DNA of 23,084 nucleotides from an uncultured Candidatus Nemicrothrix sp. (GCA_913046155.1 CAJWRY010000010.1:1-23084); one strand, 5' to 3'. Positions 7,401-16,075 are shown, counted from the stretch's first letter. Program-made: numbers and translations. Notes: generated by a model from the letters alone, not told the origin.

Positions 7401-8848
7401 TGTGATGCCTGTTCCAAAGTCCGCGCTGCTTGATACATCACCGATTCCTTCATTGGGGGTGCAAGTATTTGGACCCCTATCGGCATCCCATCCTTGCCTG
7501 AACCAAATGGGATAGAGATGGCTGGATGACCTACAAGATTAGAGGGAATCGTACAAACGTCGTTTACATACATTGTCATTGGATCATTCACTTTCGCCCC
7601 TAACTTAAAGGCAGTACAGGGAGAAGTGGGAGAAAGAAGTACGTCATAGTCTTTATATAGGTCAGCGAAATTCTCTGCTAAAAGTCTTCGCACCTTTAGT
7701 GCTTTACCATAATAAGCGTCATAGTACCCTGCTGATAAAGCGTAGGTGCCAAGCATTATTCTTCGTTTGACTTCATCCCCAAACCCTTCTGTTCTCGTGT
7801 TCACGTTCATTTCTTTAAGGTTGGCACCATCAACTCGTAATCCGTAACGAACTCCGTCGTAACGACTGAGGTTGCTTGATGCTTCGGCTGGTGCGATGAG
7901 GTAATACGCTGATAGGCAGTAAAGAGCGGCAGGGAGAGAAACTTCTTCGACTTGTGCGCCCGCATCGGACAAAGCCGAAACGGCTTTATTTGTTTGTTCA
8001 ATAACTTCATGGGTGATGCCGTCTATTCCTCCCATCAGTTCGCTGATGATGCCTACTTTAAGTTTGTTGACGCCTTCATCAATTACTTGCACAAAAGAAT
8101 TAGAAGCTTGCTTGATGCTGGTTGAATCTAGCGGATCATAACCTCCAATTACTTCATGAACGATTGCCGCGTCTTTAACAGATGTGGCAAAGGGACCCAC
8201 TTGATCTAATGAGCTTGCGAATGCCAAGAGCCCATAACGTGAGACTCCCCCGTACGTTGGTTTGACACCAACGACTCCACAAAGAGCTGCCGGTTGGCGT
8301 ATTGAGCCTCCAGTGTCTGAACCTATAGCAATAGGGGCAAACCCTGCCGCTACGGCTGCCGCACTTCCACCACTTGACCCTCCTGGAACACATGAAAGGT
8401 CATGAGGATTTCGGGTAGGCCCGAAGGCAGAATTTTCTGTTGAACTACCCATAGCAAATTCATCTAAGTTTGTTTTACCAACAATTGTCGCCCCTGCTTC
8501 TTTGAGTTTCTTGACAACAGTTGCATCGTAGGGTGGTTTCCAACCTTCAAGGATCTTTGAACTTGCAGTAGTAGGTATACCTTTTGTACATAGGTTGTCT
8601 TTGATTGCTACAGGGACTCCGGCTAACGGCCCTGGCTTTTCTCCTTCAACAATTAGCCTGTCGGTCTCTTTCGCTGCAGCTCTAGCTTCGTTGATAGTCA
8701 CCAAGTTAAAAGCATGAACATCCTCTTCATGCTCATTGATCTGATTGAGATACCGATCAAGTATTTCAACTGCGGAAATCTCGCGAGTAGTAACGAGATC
8801 AGCTATTTCACTAGCGCTTTGGTACTTTTCAGGGACCCTACCACTCAT
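7397..8848 (-). CDS. gatA: Asp-tRNA(Asn)/Glu-tRNA(Gln) amidotransferase subunit A
   Basis: Amidase-signature subunit of GatCAB. It hydrolyses glutamine and passes ammonia to GatB for transamidation. 483 residues, as usual. Seen: the catalytic Ser-cisSer-Lys triad as K83 (in VAIKDNL), S158 (in PGGSSGGSAAAVAAG) and S182 (in SDTGGSIRQPAA), spaced as in characterised amidases. Also KTNLDEFAMGSSTENSAFG and GVKPTYGGVSRYGL, which are highly conserved in GatA. The ATG overlaps the gatC stop by 4 bp (ATGA), and its own stop overlaps gatB, so gatC-gatA-gatB is one translationally coupled unit. Confidence 0.98.
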   Translation of the reverse strand: MSGRVPEKYQSASEIADLVTTREISAVEILDRYLNQINEHEEDVHAFNLVTINEARAAAKETDRLIVEGEKPGPLAGVPVAIKDNLCTKGIPTTASSKILEGWKPPYDATVVKKLKEAGATIVGKTNLDEFAMGSSTENSAFGPTRNPHDLSCVPGGSSGGSAAAVAAGFAPIAIGSDTGGSIRQPAALCGVVGVKPTYGGVSRYGLLAFASSLDQVGPFATSVKDAAIVHEVIGGYDPLDSTSIKQASNSFVQVIDEGVNKLKVGIISELMGGIDGITHEVIEQTNKAVSALSDAGAQVEEVSLPAALYCLSAYYLIAPAEASSNLSRYDGVRYGLRVDGANLKEMNVNTRTEGFGDEVKRRIMLGTYALSAGYYDAYYGKALKVRRLLAENFADLYKDYDVLLSPTSPCTAFKLGAKVNDPMTMYVNDVCTIPSNLVGHPAISIPFGSGKDGMPIGVQILAPPMKESVMYQAARTLEQASQ

Positions 8849-9174
8849 GCTTCTTCACCAAGAATTTTCGGTACCAGGAATCTTCCATCCTCTACTGCTG
8901 GTGCTTCGGATAGAAATTCAGAAGGTCTTAGCATTTGATTTGGGATGTCCTCTCGCATCGTATTTTCAATCGGAAGTGGATGCGACATAGGTTCGATATC
9001 GTCCAATTGGAGTGCTTCAACATCTTTTGCATGATCTAGAACTGCTCTCAACTGCTCAGTAAAGGTTTCTAACTCTTCGCTTGTTAATCGTAAGCGTGCA
9101 AGGTTAGCAACATGCTTGACTTCGTCAGAAGATATTGAATCAGACATTTCCTCATTGTATCCAGCTAAGTCCAT
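8845..9174 (-). CDS. gatC: Asp-tRNA(Asn)/Glu-tRNA(Gln) amidotransferase subunit C
   Basis: Small subunit that wraps around GatA and stabilises the GatCAB complex. Seen: ISSDEVKHVANLARLRLTSEE, the hallmark N-terminal helix, followed by DDIEPMSHPLPIENTMRED and the C-terminal FLVPKIL. The start is uncertain. The listed ATG (109 residues) has GATACT 8 nt upstream, which fits a leaderless promoter. An internal ATG at 9147 gives 100 residues, nearer the family's usual size, but its GAGG lies only 2 nt away, which is too close. It is first in the gatCAB set and follows the PASTA pseudokinase by 43 bp. Confidence 0.95.
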   Translation of the reverse strand: MDLAGYNEEMSDSISSDEVKHVANLARLRLTSEELETFTEQLRAVLDHAKDVEALQLDDIEPMSHPLPIENTMREDIPNQMLRPSEFLSEAPAVEDGRFLVPKILGEEA

Positions 9175-9182
9175 CTGACCGT

Positions 9183-9188
9183 AGTATC
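9183..9188 (-). promoter_or_regulatory. Possible leaderless -10 box of gatC
   Basis: GATACT on the minus strand, 8 nt before the ATG at 9174, in the 43-bp gap after the pseudokinase. No convincing -35. Confidence 0.35.
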
Positions 9189-9217
9189 AAATTTAACTTT
9201 CCGTCTTGTTGCTAAAG

Positions 9218-10861
9218 CTATTCAATAGGCTCTAGGCCCTTTGATACAAAAATTTCTATGACTCCATCAGCAAGTACTTGAGAACCGGATACAGGTTCCA
9301 CTCTGATAACTATGCCAAGTCCTATCGTTGGGTGGAATACTTCTGTTCTTTTTACTTGTAGACCCTCAAGCACAATCGCTGTCTCAACTGACTCATATGC
9401 TCTACCTACAAGAGTTTCAGGAACTGTCCGCAGTTCAGGGCCTGAACTAATTTCAATATCTACTTCTGATCCGGTTGGCAACTCTGTTACTGAAGTTGCA
9501 GGTCCGATAACCAAGCCAATGGCTACCTTCTCATCAGGCACCTCGGAAGTCGCTCCGAGTCTTAAGCTGGACTCCAAGAGTATCGATTCTGCTTCGTCAA
9601 TGGTGAGCCCCGTAAGGCCTAGAGGTATGGTACGAAGTTCAGGTCCAAGTGAAACAAAATAGGTAAGAACTTTTCCTTCCGCTAGTTCCACACCTGCATC
9701 AGGTATGGTCCTAAGAATTTCCCCATTCTGTGTTCCGTCTTCTCTAGTTAAGGCTTCTTCAAGAACCCAGAAGTCACTGAACTGGTTTATAAGATCAGCA
9801 GTTTGCAATCCCGCTACTTCTGGTACCACCTGAAGCCTGACTTCTTCTTCTTCATTTCCAGAATTAATTAAGAGTGCTATTCCCGCGATAAGAATACCCA
9901 TTACGAGTAGCCATAGCCACCGTCTGAGATGAGACTTTAGATATAAGATCGCTTTACTAAAACGATCTTTAAAGTTTGGTTTTCCGCCATTCTCGATGAC
10001 TTCTGGTTCGCCATTAAATGTCTCAAAAAGGTTCAGATTTAAACTGCTCTCAACAGGAAGTAAGGCAGGTTTATCATTTTTGATGTTTAATTCACTGGCA
10101 ATCTTTAATAGTGAACTAGCAGAGGGTCTTTCAGAAGATTTTGCTGATCTTACGCTTGTAAATGCGGACTTTAGCTGCTGTAGAATTTCCGAATCTTTTT
10201 CTTGTGCTTCGCCAGTGCTCGCATTTTCCGCAAGCTTTGTATCAATTAATTCTGTGAAGATTGCTGCAATGGCATAGACGTCATCAGCAGGACTAAGCGG
10301 CTCACCACTAATTAATTCCGGAGATAGATAGGGTCCCGTAGTAAAAGATTCTGATGAAGAATGTAATGAACTTATGTTTCGCATACCGGCATCAGATATC
10401 TTTAAGTCGCCGGTTAGATTGAAGATAACATTTTCAGGTTTCAGGCCACCGTGAACTTTTCCTCTCTCATGGAGATAACTGATTCCCTTTAGTATTTCCA
10501 TCATAATAAATGTTATTTGCGCAATGGAAAGCGATGAGTCTTGTTGCAGCATTGCTCTAAGATCTCCACCTGCTAAAAATTCAGTAACGACATAAGGGAC
10601 CTCGCTTGAGCCCCAATCTAAAATTTTGATTAAGTTTGGGTGGTTCGTTCGTGCGAGATCTTGGAGGGCAACCTGGAAACTTTTCTGAAAGTCTTCCCCA
10701 TTGAGCGCCGTACCATCGAATACCTTTACAATCGTTTGCTTCCTTACACGTATGTCATCGGCAAGATATATCTGTGTCAAAGTTCCACTTCCGAATGGCG
10801 TTATGAGTCGGTAACGGTTATTGATAACTTTTCCGGCATACAAATACGTTGATGATTCCAC
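9218..10861 (-). CDS. PASTA-domain transmembrane Ser/Thr kinase homologue, probably a pseudokinase
   Basis: Membrane receptor of PknB-like layout, 547 residues: kinase fold 17-255, juxtamembrane linker, one membrane segment ~315-333 (WLWLLVMGILIAGIALLI), then three extracellular PASTA-type repeats (~344-409, 410-476, 477-545). PASTA repeats of such receptors bind peptidoglycan fragments or lipid II. The kinase fold keeps the ATP-pocket Lys (K46 in VKVF), N144 (KPENV), the DFG-type Asp (D157, in DAG) and SPE (180-182). It lacks the catalytic Asp: the HRD motif is HGG (137-139). The third glycine of the G-loop (GSGTLT) is absent, and the alpha-C Glu position aligns with A65. Phosphotransfer is therefore doubtful, though ATP binding may persist, so a scaffold or sensor role is inferred. 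The GTG start is supported by TACGAT 6 nt upstream. It lies 43 bp before gatC and is divergent from a small anchored protein. Confidence 0.9.
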   Translation of the reverse strand: MESSTYLYAGKVINNRYRLITPFGSGTLTQIYLADDIRVRKQTIVKVFDGTALNGEDFQKSFQVALQDLARTNHPNLIKILDWGSSEVPYVVTEFLAGGDLRAMLQQDSSLSIAQITFIMMEILKGISYLHERGKVHGGLKPENVIFNLTGDLKISDAGMRNISSLHSSSESFTTGPYLSPELISGEPLSPADDVYAIAAIFTELIDTKLAENASTGEAQEKDSEILQQLKSAFTSVRSAKSSERPSASSLLKIASELNIKNDKPALLPVESSLNLNLFETFNGEPEVIENGGKPNFKDRFSKAILYLKSHLRRWLWLLVMGILIAGIALLINSGNEEEEVRLQVVPEVAGLQTADLINQFSDFWVLEEALTREDGTQNGEILRTIPDAGVELAEGKVLTYFVSLGPELRTIPLGLTGLTIDEAESILLESSLRLGATSEVPDEKVAIGLVIGPATSVTELPTGSEVDIEISSGPELRTVPETLVGRAYESVETAIVLEGLQVKRTEVFHPTIGLGIVIRVEPVSGSQVLADGVIEIFVSKGLEPIE

Positions 10862-10867
10862 ATTTAG

Positions 10868-10873
10868 ATCGTA
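10868..10873 (-). promoter_or_regulatory. Leaderless -10 box of the PASTA pseudokinase
   Basis: TACGAT on the minus strand, 6 nt before the GTG at 10861. The transcript would start at or next to the start codon; no ribosome site exists. Shares an 81-bp divergent promoter region with the gene at 10943. Confidence 0.55.
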
Positions 10874-10930
10874 TTGCCCTTGTGACGATTTGCATATCTC
10901 ATGTGATTGCAGTCGCGGGATTTAATCTGG

Positions 10931-10936
10931 CAGAAT
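10931..10936 (+). promoter_or_regulatory. Leaderless -10 box of the small anchored protein
   Basis: CAGAAT, 6 nt before the ATG at 10943, with a partial -35 (TTGCAG at 10907-10912, 18-nt spacer). This geometry favours the ATG at 10943 over an in-frame TTG at 10907. Confidence 0.45.
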
Positions 10937-10942
10937 AGAATT

Positions 10943-11425
10943 ATGACAGAAAAAGTAAAGCCACAACGCAGCTTATTCTCAAGGATTCTTGGCCCAGCAT
11001 TGGTCACAGTTGGAATCACAGGAGTTATTTTGGGTTTTGCGCTGTCAAATAGTGGAAGTACGGATATTCGTGTAGAAGGCAACCCAGTAATAGAGGCATT
11101 ATTCCCCGAACCAGATGCAGAGGTACTCAGACAGACATCAATCGGCATTGACCTAATTGCTGGGTACGAGGCAGAGCTAACAATTAATGGGGTTGCTATT
11201 CCTCCTGATCAAATAAATGTGTTGCGAGACTTGGAGAATCCCAGAGAAAGCGCTCAAACTAGTGGAACTTTTGGGTCTACATTAAACCGGTTCCTGTACC
11301 AACCTCTTGAAGGCAGAGCAGTGCCAGAATTGCAGGGAGATAGAAACTGTGTTGTTGCAGTTTACTGGCCTCTTTCAGATGCGACTGCTAGGTCAACAAT
11401 CGAGTGGTGCTTTACTGCCCTATAA
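10943..11425 (+). CDS. Membrane-anchored protein of unknown function
   Basis: I do not recognise this 160-residue protein. Seen: a basic N-terminus (MTEKVKPQRSLFSR), a hydrophobic segment at ~16-34 that is either an uncleaved signal anchor or a signal peptide, then a soluble domain predicted outside the cell. Two cysteines near the end (C136 and C156) could form a disulfide. The phrase EAELTINGVAIPPDQ suggests a small beta-sandwich. The ATG was chosen because a -10-like box lies 6 nt upstream. An in-frame TTG at 10907 would add 12 residues without a better start signal. It is divergent from the PASTA pseudokinase (81 bp), so the two may share control. It ends 6 bp before the convergent HAD gene. 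Confidence 0.8.
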   Translation: MTEKVKPQRSLFSRILGPALVTVGITGVILGFALSNSGSTDIRVEGNPVIEALFPEPDAEVLRQTSIGIDLIAGYEAELTINGVAIPPDQINVLRDLENPRESAQTSGTFGSTLNRFLYQPLEGRAVPELQGDRNCVVAVYWPLSDATARSTIEWCFTAL

Positions 11426-11431
11426 GTAGAT

Positions 11432-12073
11432 TTAGGATGCTAGCAATTTATCAAGTTGCTTCACTGCATCTAAAGGGTTAGGGCCAACGTGTATGCTCTT
11501 GATCCCTAATTCTTCAGCTACATGAACGTGTTCTAAATAGTCATCAAGAAATATTGTCTTATCTGCAGAATTGTCAGCAATTTCTAGTGCCAACATGAAT
11601 ATCTTTGGGTCAGGCTTTCGTATCCCAACTTCAGAACTGTCAATGATTCCGTCAAATATGTTCTCTGGCAACATTGATTTCCATGATGAGCTGAATTCGA
11701 GAATATTATTTGAAAGAATAAATTGGTTAATTCCTAAATCTTTGTATCGGCGAACAGCATCAAACATTTCTTCAGTTGTATCGCTTTTGCCTCCCATTGA
11801 CTTAAAGAAATCTCTTATCTCAAAACCTTCAATTCCCCTAGTACTAGTCAATACCTCTATTTCTTCAAGGGCTTCTACCATTGTTATCTCGCCTCGTTCA
11901 AGCCGGTGCCAATGGTGATCACCATCATCTAAACCATAACCTAAAACCAATTCAATAAGCTCTTGAGATTTCACTCCCAAGTGAGCAGAGTAGATGTCAA
12001 TTGAGTAGAAAGGAGAGCCTGTAAATATCCCACCAAAATCCCAAAGGATACATTCAAAGTGAGACTCACTCAT
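11432..12073 (-). CDS. HAD-superfamily hydrolase (subclass IA-like)
   Basis: Probable phosphatase of 213 residues. Seen: motif I ILWDFGGIFTG with nucleophile D12, motif II FILSNN, motif III Lys in GIRKPDPKIF, and motif IV TIFLDDYLEHV. The position two after the nucleophile is Gly (G14) rather than the usual acid/base Asp. Some HAD-IA relatives with D-x-G-x, such as YihX-type phosphatases, share this, so activity is not ruled out. A helical cap lies between motifs I and II (~20-90). It starts 3 bp after the ligA stop and is almost certainly co-transcribed with ligA. The substrate is not deducible; sugar phosphates are common for this branch. Confidence 0.87.
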   Translation of the reverse strand: MSESHFECILWDFGGIFTGSPFYSIDIYSAHLGVKSQELIELVLGYGLDDGDHHWHRLERGEITMVEALEEIEVLTSTRGIEGFEIRDFFKSMGGKSDTTEEMFDAVRRYKDLGINQFILSNNILEFSSSWKSMLPENIFDGIIDSSEVGIRKPDPKIFMLALEIADNSADKTIFLDDYLEHVHVAEELGIKSIHVGPNPLDAVKQLDKLLAS

Positions 12074-12076
12074 TAT

Positions 12077-14098
12077 TTACTTTATTTCCCCTGATTTAAG
12101 CAGATTTTGAAACCCTGACTCGTCCAGAATAGGAATTCCCAACTCCTCTGCTTTTTTTAATTTAGACCCCCCTGGATTGTTCCCCACAACGAGAGCCGAT
12201 GTTTTGCTTGATACACTTCCCGGAGATTTACCTCCTCGAGATGTAATTGCCTCTGCGACTTGATCTCTTGTGAAGCCCTGCAAGGTTCCTGTCACGACAA
12301 TCACCTTTCCTTGGAGAGTATTATCAGTTTCCTCAAGGACAGGACCAACAAAATTAACACCCGCAGATCTGAACTTTTCAATTAATTCTCTATGTTTGGG
12401 TTCTTTGAAATAGTTAAAGACGCTACTCGCAATTACTGGACCAAGTCCCTCTATCGCCTCCAGCTCGTCTAGCGATGCATCAATTAGCGAATCAAGGTGT
12501 TTAAATGACACGGCAAGCAGATCTGCGTTAGTCCTACCGACGTGCGGAATTGAGAGTCCAAAAATCAAATTCCCGAGTGTCTTTGACTTTGAGGATTCAA
12601 TCGCTAGCTGAAGGTTACTCACAGATGTTTCTCCGAAACCCTCAAATGATTGAATCTTGTGAAAATCTAGCGTGTATAAGTCACCTACATCGTTCATCAG
12701 CCCCTCAGTTACAAAGAGATCTATTGTTTGTTCCCCCAGATGCTCAATATCCATTGCTGTTCTCTGTGCGAAGTGTTCTACTCTGCCTCTAACTTGTCTT
12801 GGGCAGAAATAATTGGTGCATCTATGTCTTGCTTCACCATCGGGTCGGCTCAGCTCAGCGCTACATGATGGACAACTTTTGGGGAACCTCCATTGTGGGA
12901 GATCACTGGGGCGTTTATCGAGAACAGGACCCACGACTTCTGGGATCACTTCACCGGCTCTCCTGACGATGACTGTATCCCCTGGGCGAACGTCCTTTTC
13001 CCTAACCTGATCCTCGTTATGCAATGTTGCAGTGGAAACTGTCACCCCACCAACGAATACCGGTTCAAGTCTTGCAAATGGTGTTGCTGAACCAGCTGCT
13101 CCGATTGAGACTTCGATGTCTAGTAGTTTGGTTGTTTGTTCTTCGGGTGGCAATTTAAATGCTAACGCCCATCTAGGGGCTTTCGCTGTTGCCCCTAATT
13201 CTTCTTGAATCTTTAACGAGTCAACTTTTATAACTATTCCATCAAATTCATAGTCAAAGTTAGATTTTTTAAGCCTGTACTCATTGATATAGGCACTAAG
13301 CCCCTGCTTCCCTGATATCACCCTTTGTGCATTTTGGTTTACGGGAAATCCAAGCGAGCTCAGGTATTCAAGTGTTCCAAAATGAGACTTAAGGTGAGGT
13401 CCGCCAGATATTAGACCTATTTGGTAGGCCCAGAAGGATAAATTTCTCTTTGCCGCCACCGATGAATTCTTTTGACGTATTGAACCTGCTGCAGCGTTTC
13501 GTGGGTTTACATAGGCCTTTTCGCCTAGTTCTTCTGCTTTCATATTAAGTTTCTCAAATTCACTGATACGGAGGTATACCTCGCCACGCACTTCGAGTAC
13601 TTGCGGTGCGTCTTTAATAAATTTTGGTATATCTCTGATAGTTAAAACGTTATGTGTGACGTCCTCACCAATAGATCCATCGCCTCTTGTGGCCGCCTGA
13701 ACTAGCTTCCCATCTTCATAACGAATTGAAATTGCTAGTCCATCAAATTTTAACTCGCAACAAAATTCATTGATACCAGAACTGCCTGTTAATCTTCGAT
13801 CAATTTTTTTGATCCACTGGTCAAGTTCTATGTCATCAAACGCGTTATCTAGAGACATCATCGGAACTGAATGTTGCACCGGAGCAAAGATCTGCGAGGG
13901 GGTGCCGCCGACATTTTCTGTAGGTGATGTAGGGTCGTATGCATCAGGGTATTTTGCTTCTAAATTTCTTAGCTCCCTCATCATATGATCCCACTCTTCG
14001 TCACTTATTGAGGGGCTGTCCGACTCATAATAGGCAACGTTGTGTTTCCTAATCTCAGCTCTTAACTCTTTGATTCGTAATAAATCATTGTCAGTCAC
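12077..14098 (-). CDS. ligA: NAD-dependent DNA ligase
   Basis: Seals nicks in replication and repair using NAD as adenyl donor. 673 residues, matching the family (~670). Seen in order: domain Ia (YYESDSPSISDEEWD), the adenylation motif CELKFDG with K117, EVRGEVYL, NPRNAAAGSIRQ, the FDGIVIKVD motif, an OB fold (RPGDTVIVRRAGEVIPEV), a four-Cys zinc finger (CPSC...C...C, about 410-437), helix-hairpin-helix repeats, and a C-terminal BRCT domain (~595-670, GKVIVVTGTL and KTSALVVG). The GTG start yields a correct family N-terminus. Start signals are weak: no ribosome site, and only a poor GAATTT box 6 nt upstream. It is divergent from a membrane protein and leads the ligA-HAD unit. Confidence 0.98.
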   Translation of the reverse strand: MTDNDLLRIKELRAEIRKHNVAYYESDSPSISDEEWDHMMRELRNLEAKYPDAYDPTSPTENVGGTPSQIFAPVQHSVPMMSLDNAFDDIELDQWIKKIDRRLTGSSGINEFCCELKFDGLAISIRYEDGKLVQAATRGDGSIGEDVTHNVLTIRDIPKFIKDAPQVLEVRGEVYLRISEFEKLNMKAEELGEKAYVNPRNAAAGSIRQKNSSVAAKRNLSFWAYQIGLISGGPHLKSHFGTLEYLSSLGFPVNQNAQRVISGKQGLSAYINEYRLKKSNFDYEFDGIVIKVDSLKIQEELGATAKAPRWALAFKLPPEEQTTKLLDIEVSIGAAGSATPFARLEPVFVGGVTVSTATLHNEDQVREKDVRPGDTVIVRRAGEVIPEVVGPVLDKRPSDLPQWRFPKSCPSCSAELSRPDGEARHRCTNYFCPRQVRGRVEHFAQRTAMDIEHLGEQTIDLFVTEGLMNDVGDLYTLDFHKIQSFEGFGETSVSNLQLAIESSKSKTLGNLIFGLSIPHVGRTNADLLAVSFKHLDSLIDASLDELEAIEGLGPVIASSVFNYFKEPKHRELIEKFRSAGVNFVGPVLEETDNTLQGKVIVVTGTLQGFTRDQVAEAITSRGGKSPGSVSSKTSALVVGNNPGGSKLKKAEELGIPILDESGFQNLLKSGEIK

Positions 14099-14167
14099 AA
14101 CAATAAATTCCCGTTATCTCGCTGTACGGATTAGCAAAGAACCACGCATACTGCGAAAATTCCATAT

Positions 14168-15040
14168 GTGAAGAGAAATTCTTGGATATATGTATTTCGT
14201 TTGGCATGGATTCCGATTCCTTTGTTAGGTTATGGAGTCTTTGGTTCCGCTCTCGATGGCAAAAGTGTATCTCTTCAAGTCACTGTTTCTCTAAGCTTAT
14301 GGATCCTTTGGTCTGTCATTCTCTTAATTTCACTAATTCCTAGTGCCAGTCTACTCACCCTTTATAGGGTCGTAGTGCCTATTTCAGTTGTAGCTGCTAT
14401 TTGGGGATGTATTAAAGCAGAAATGAACGCTTCTTCCATTTTGTTGCTCTTTTGCTCCGCTATGTGTCTCTCGATAAGTCTTTTACCATCAATAGGATTT
14501 TGGTTTATTAACGGGTCAGCATACGGAGATGAAGTCCGAATACCTCTTAGAGCTCCCGGTCCCCTGCTACTCGGCCCTGTTCCCTTGGCTTGGACAGTCG
14601 TCGCTTCAAGTTTAATTTTCTCAGTCATTCTTCTATCTTCACAAAACTACGTTTCTGGATTTATTGTCTTGACAATTGGTTCTAGCTTGAGTTATTTTTC
14701 GTCCCGCTCGCTATCAGCACTTTCGCAAAGATGGCTCGTATTTGTGCCAGCTGGGATCGTTTTACACGACAATATGGTTCTTGCTGACCCTTTCCTTATT
14801 CGAAAGTCAATGATTAAGGGAATTAGTCCTGCATTAGCATCAACCGATGGGCTTGACCTCACGATGTCAAGCCTTGGAATGAGTTTGGAAGTTGAATTAT
14901 ATGAGCCTGCCGGGTTATCCCTGCAAATGAACCCGTTAGCTCCTCCAGAAGTTAATGAAGTAACTTCATTTTTAGTGAGCCCCTCTTTGCTTTCAACAAC
15001 TCTCGAACAGGCATCAGCACGCAATATTGCGATTTTATGA
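14168..15040 (+). CDS. Multi-pass membrane protein of unknown function
   Basis: I do not recognise the family beyond a vague likeness to actinobacterial uncharacterised membrane proteins. 290 residues: about six hydrophobic helices (~6-24, 38-58, 62-80, 88-112, 136-156, 160-178), then a soluble C-terminal ~105 residues opening RWLVFVPAGIVLHD and continuing LADPFLIRKSMIKGI. That tail resembles a small PH-like beta domain, as in bacterial membrane proteins of DUF304 type, but this is a guess. The only start is GTG (the overlapping ATG at 14166 hits a stop at once). GAAAAT lies 7 nt upstream, fitting a leaderless promoter. Divergent from ligA by 69 bp. Its 3' end overlaps the convergent mnmA by 6 bp. 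Confidence 0.82.
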   Translation: MKRNSWIYVFRLAWIPIPLLGYGVFGSALDGKSVSLQVTVSLSLWILWSVILLISLIPSASLLTLYRVVVPISVVAAIWGCIKAEMNASSILLLFCSAMCLSISLLPSIGFWFINGSAYGDEVRIPLRAPGPLLLGPVPLAWTVVASSLIFSVILLSSQNYVSGFIVLTIGSSLSYFSSRSLSALSQRWLVFVPAGIVLHDNMVLADPFLIRKSMIKGISPALASTDGLDLTMSSLGMSLEVELYEPAGLSLQMNPLAPPEVNEVTSFLVSPSLLSTTLEQASARNIAIL

Positions 15041-16075
15041 TCTGCTAACGATTCCGGACCCCACGACCGTGCCTTCCTCATAGAACACTGCTGATTGCCC
15101 TGAGGCTACTTTTTTGTGCGGCTTTTCCCAGCAAATTTTATCTGTAATCTTTGCTCGAGCTGTGTGGCCATGAGCGCTTGTTTGAATGTCAAGCGCACTA
15201 GTAATAGGTTCGCCAATCCATTGGACGTCTACAATTGGTGTCTCTTCATAGTAAAGGTCAGCTTTGGGGCCCACAGTTACTGTGGCAGATTCTACATTTA
15301 TATCAACCGCATATCGAGGCTCGCCTTCACCTGAGACACCCAAACCTTTGCGCTGACCTATTGTTACCATCTGCACTGCAGGCACGTTAGAGATTCTATT
15401 TCCTTGGGAATCGATGACCTGTCCGGGAGTCATTGCCATATGCTGCTCCAAGAACCGCTGTCTTCCACCCTTTGTCCTGCTAATAAAACACACGTCTTGA
15501 CTATCGGCTTTCCCAGCAGTTTGTAATGATAACGATGCCGCTATTTCTCTGACTTGATCTTTCGTGAGGTTACCTATCGGTAGTTGAAGCCGAGCGAGTT
15601 GCTTCTCATTAAGCATATGCAAAACATATGACTGGTCCTTTTTGAGGTCTACTGACCTGCCAAGACGGAAACCCTCAGGTTGTTGGATAATTTGGGCATG
15701 GTGGCCAGTAGCTATTAGCTCAAACCCTAGAGCAGTGGCTCGGCGAAAAAGCTTGTCAAATTTAACGTGTCTATTGCATTCAATGCATGGATTCGGTGTT
15801 TCACCTTTTTTGTGAGCGTCAACGTATGGATCTACGACATGAGTATCAAATTCATCACCAAAATTGAAGACGTGATGCTGTATTCCTAATTGGTCAGCTA
15901 CTCTTCGTGCATCAATAACATCGGAGACAGAGCAACATCCAGTATCAGAAGTGCCACCCCACAATTTCATCGTCACTCCGACGACTTCATATCCCTGATT
16001 AAGAAGCACAGCTGCTGCAACGGAAGAATCAACACCTCCGGACATTGCGACAAGAATCTTTTGTTTACCTCTCAT
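15035..16075 (-). CDS. mnmA: tRNA-specific 2-thiouridylase
   Basis: ATP-dependent enzyme that puts sulfur on uridine 34 of tRNA-Glu, -Gln and -Lys. 346 residues, a usual length. Seen: the PP-loop MSGGVDSSVAA (11-21), MKLWGG, NPCIECNRHVKF with catalytic C97, SYVLHMLN, the second catalytic cysteine C196 in DSQDVCFI, and a C-terminal beta-barrel domain with IGQRKGLG. The ATG overlaps the stop of the cysteine desulfurase by 4 bp (ATGA), so sulfur donor and user are made together. The end overlaps the convergent membrane-protein gene by 6 bp, leaving no room for a terminator. Confidence 0.97.
   Translation of the reverse strand: MRGKQKILVAMSGGVDSSVAAAVLLNQGYEVVGVTMKLWGGTSDTGCCSVSDVIDARRVADQLGIQHHVFNFGDEFDTHVVDPYVDAHKKGETPNPCIECNRHVKFDKLFRRATALGFELIATGHHAQIIQQPEGFRLGRSVDLKKDQSYVLHMLNEKQLARLQLPIGNLTKDQVREIAASLSLQTAGKADSQDVCFISRTKGGRQRFLEQHMAMTPGQVIDSQGNRISNVPAVQMVTIGQRKGLGVSGEGEPRYAVDINVESATVTVGPKADLYYEETPIVDVQWIGEPITSALDIQTSAHGHTARAKITDKICWEKPHKKVASGQSAVFYEEGTVVGSGIVSRS

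Noticed and set aside
10864..11148. 94-residue minus-strand frame between the pseudokinase and the 10943 gene
   Set aside because: Antisense to the anchored protein, no start signal, no recognisable domain, and it would occupy the divergent promoter region.
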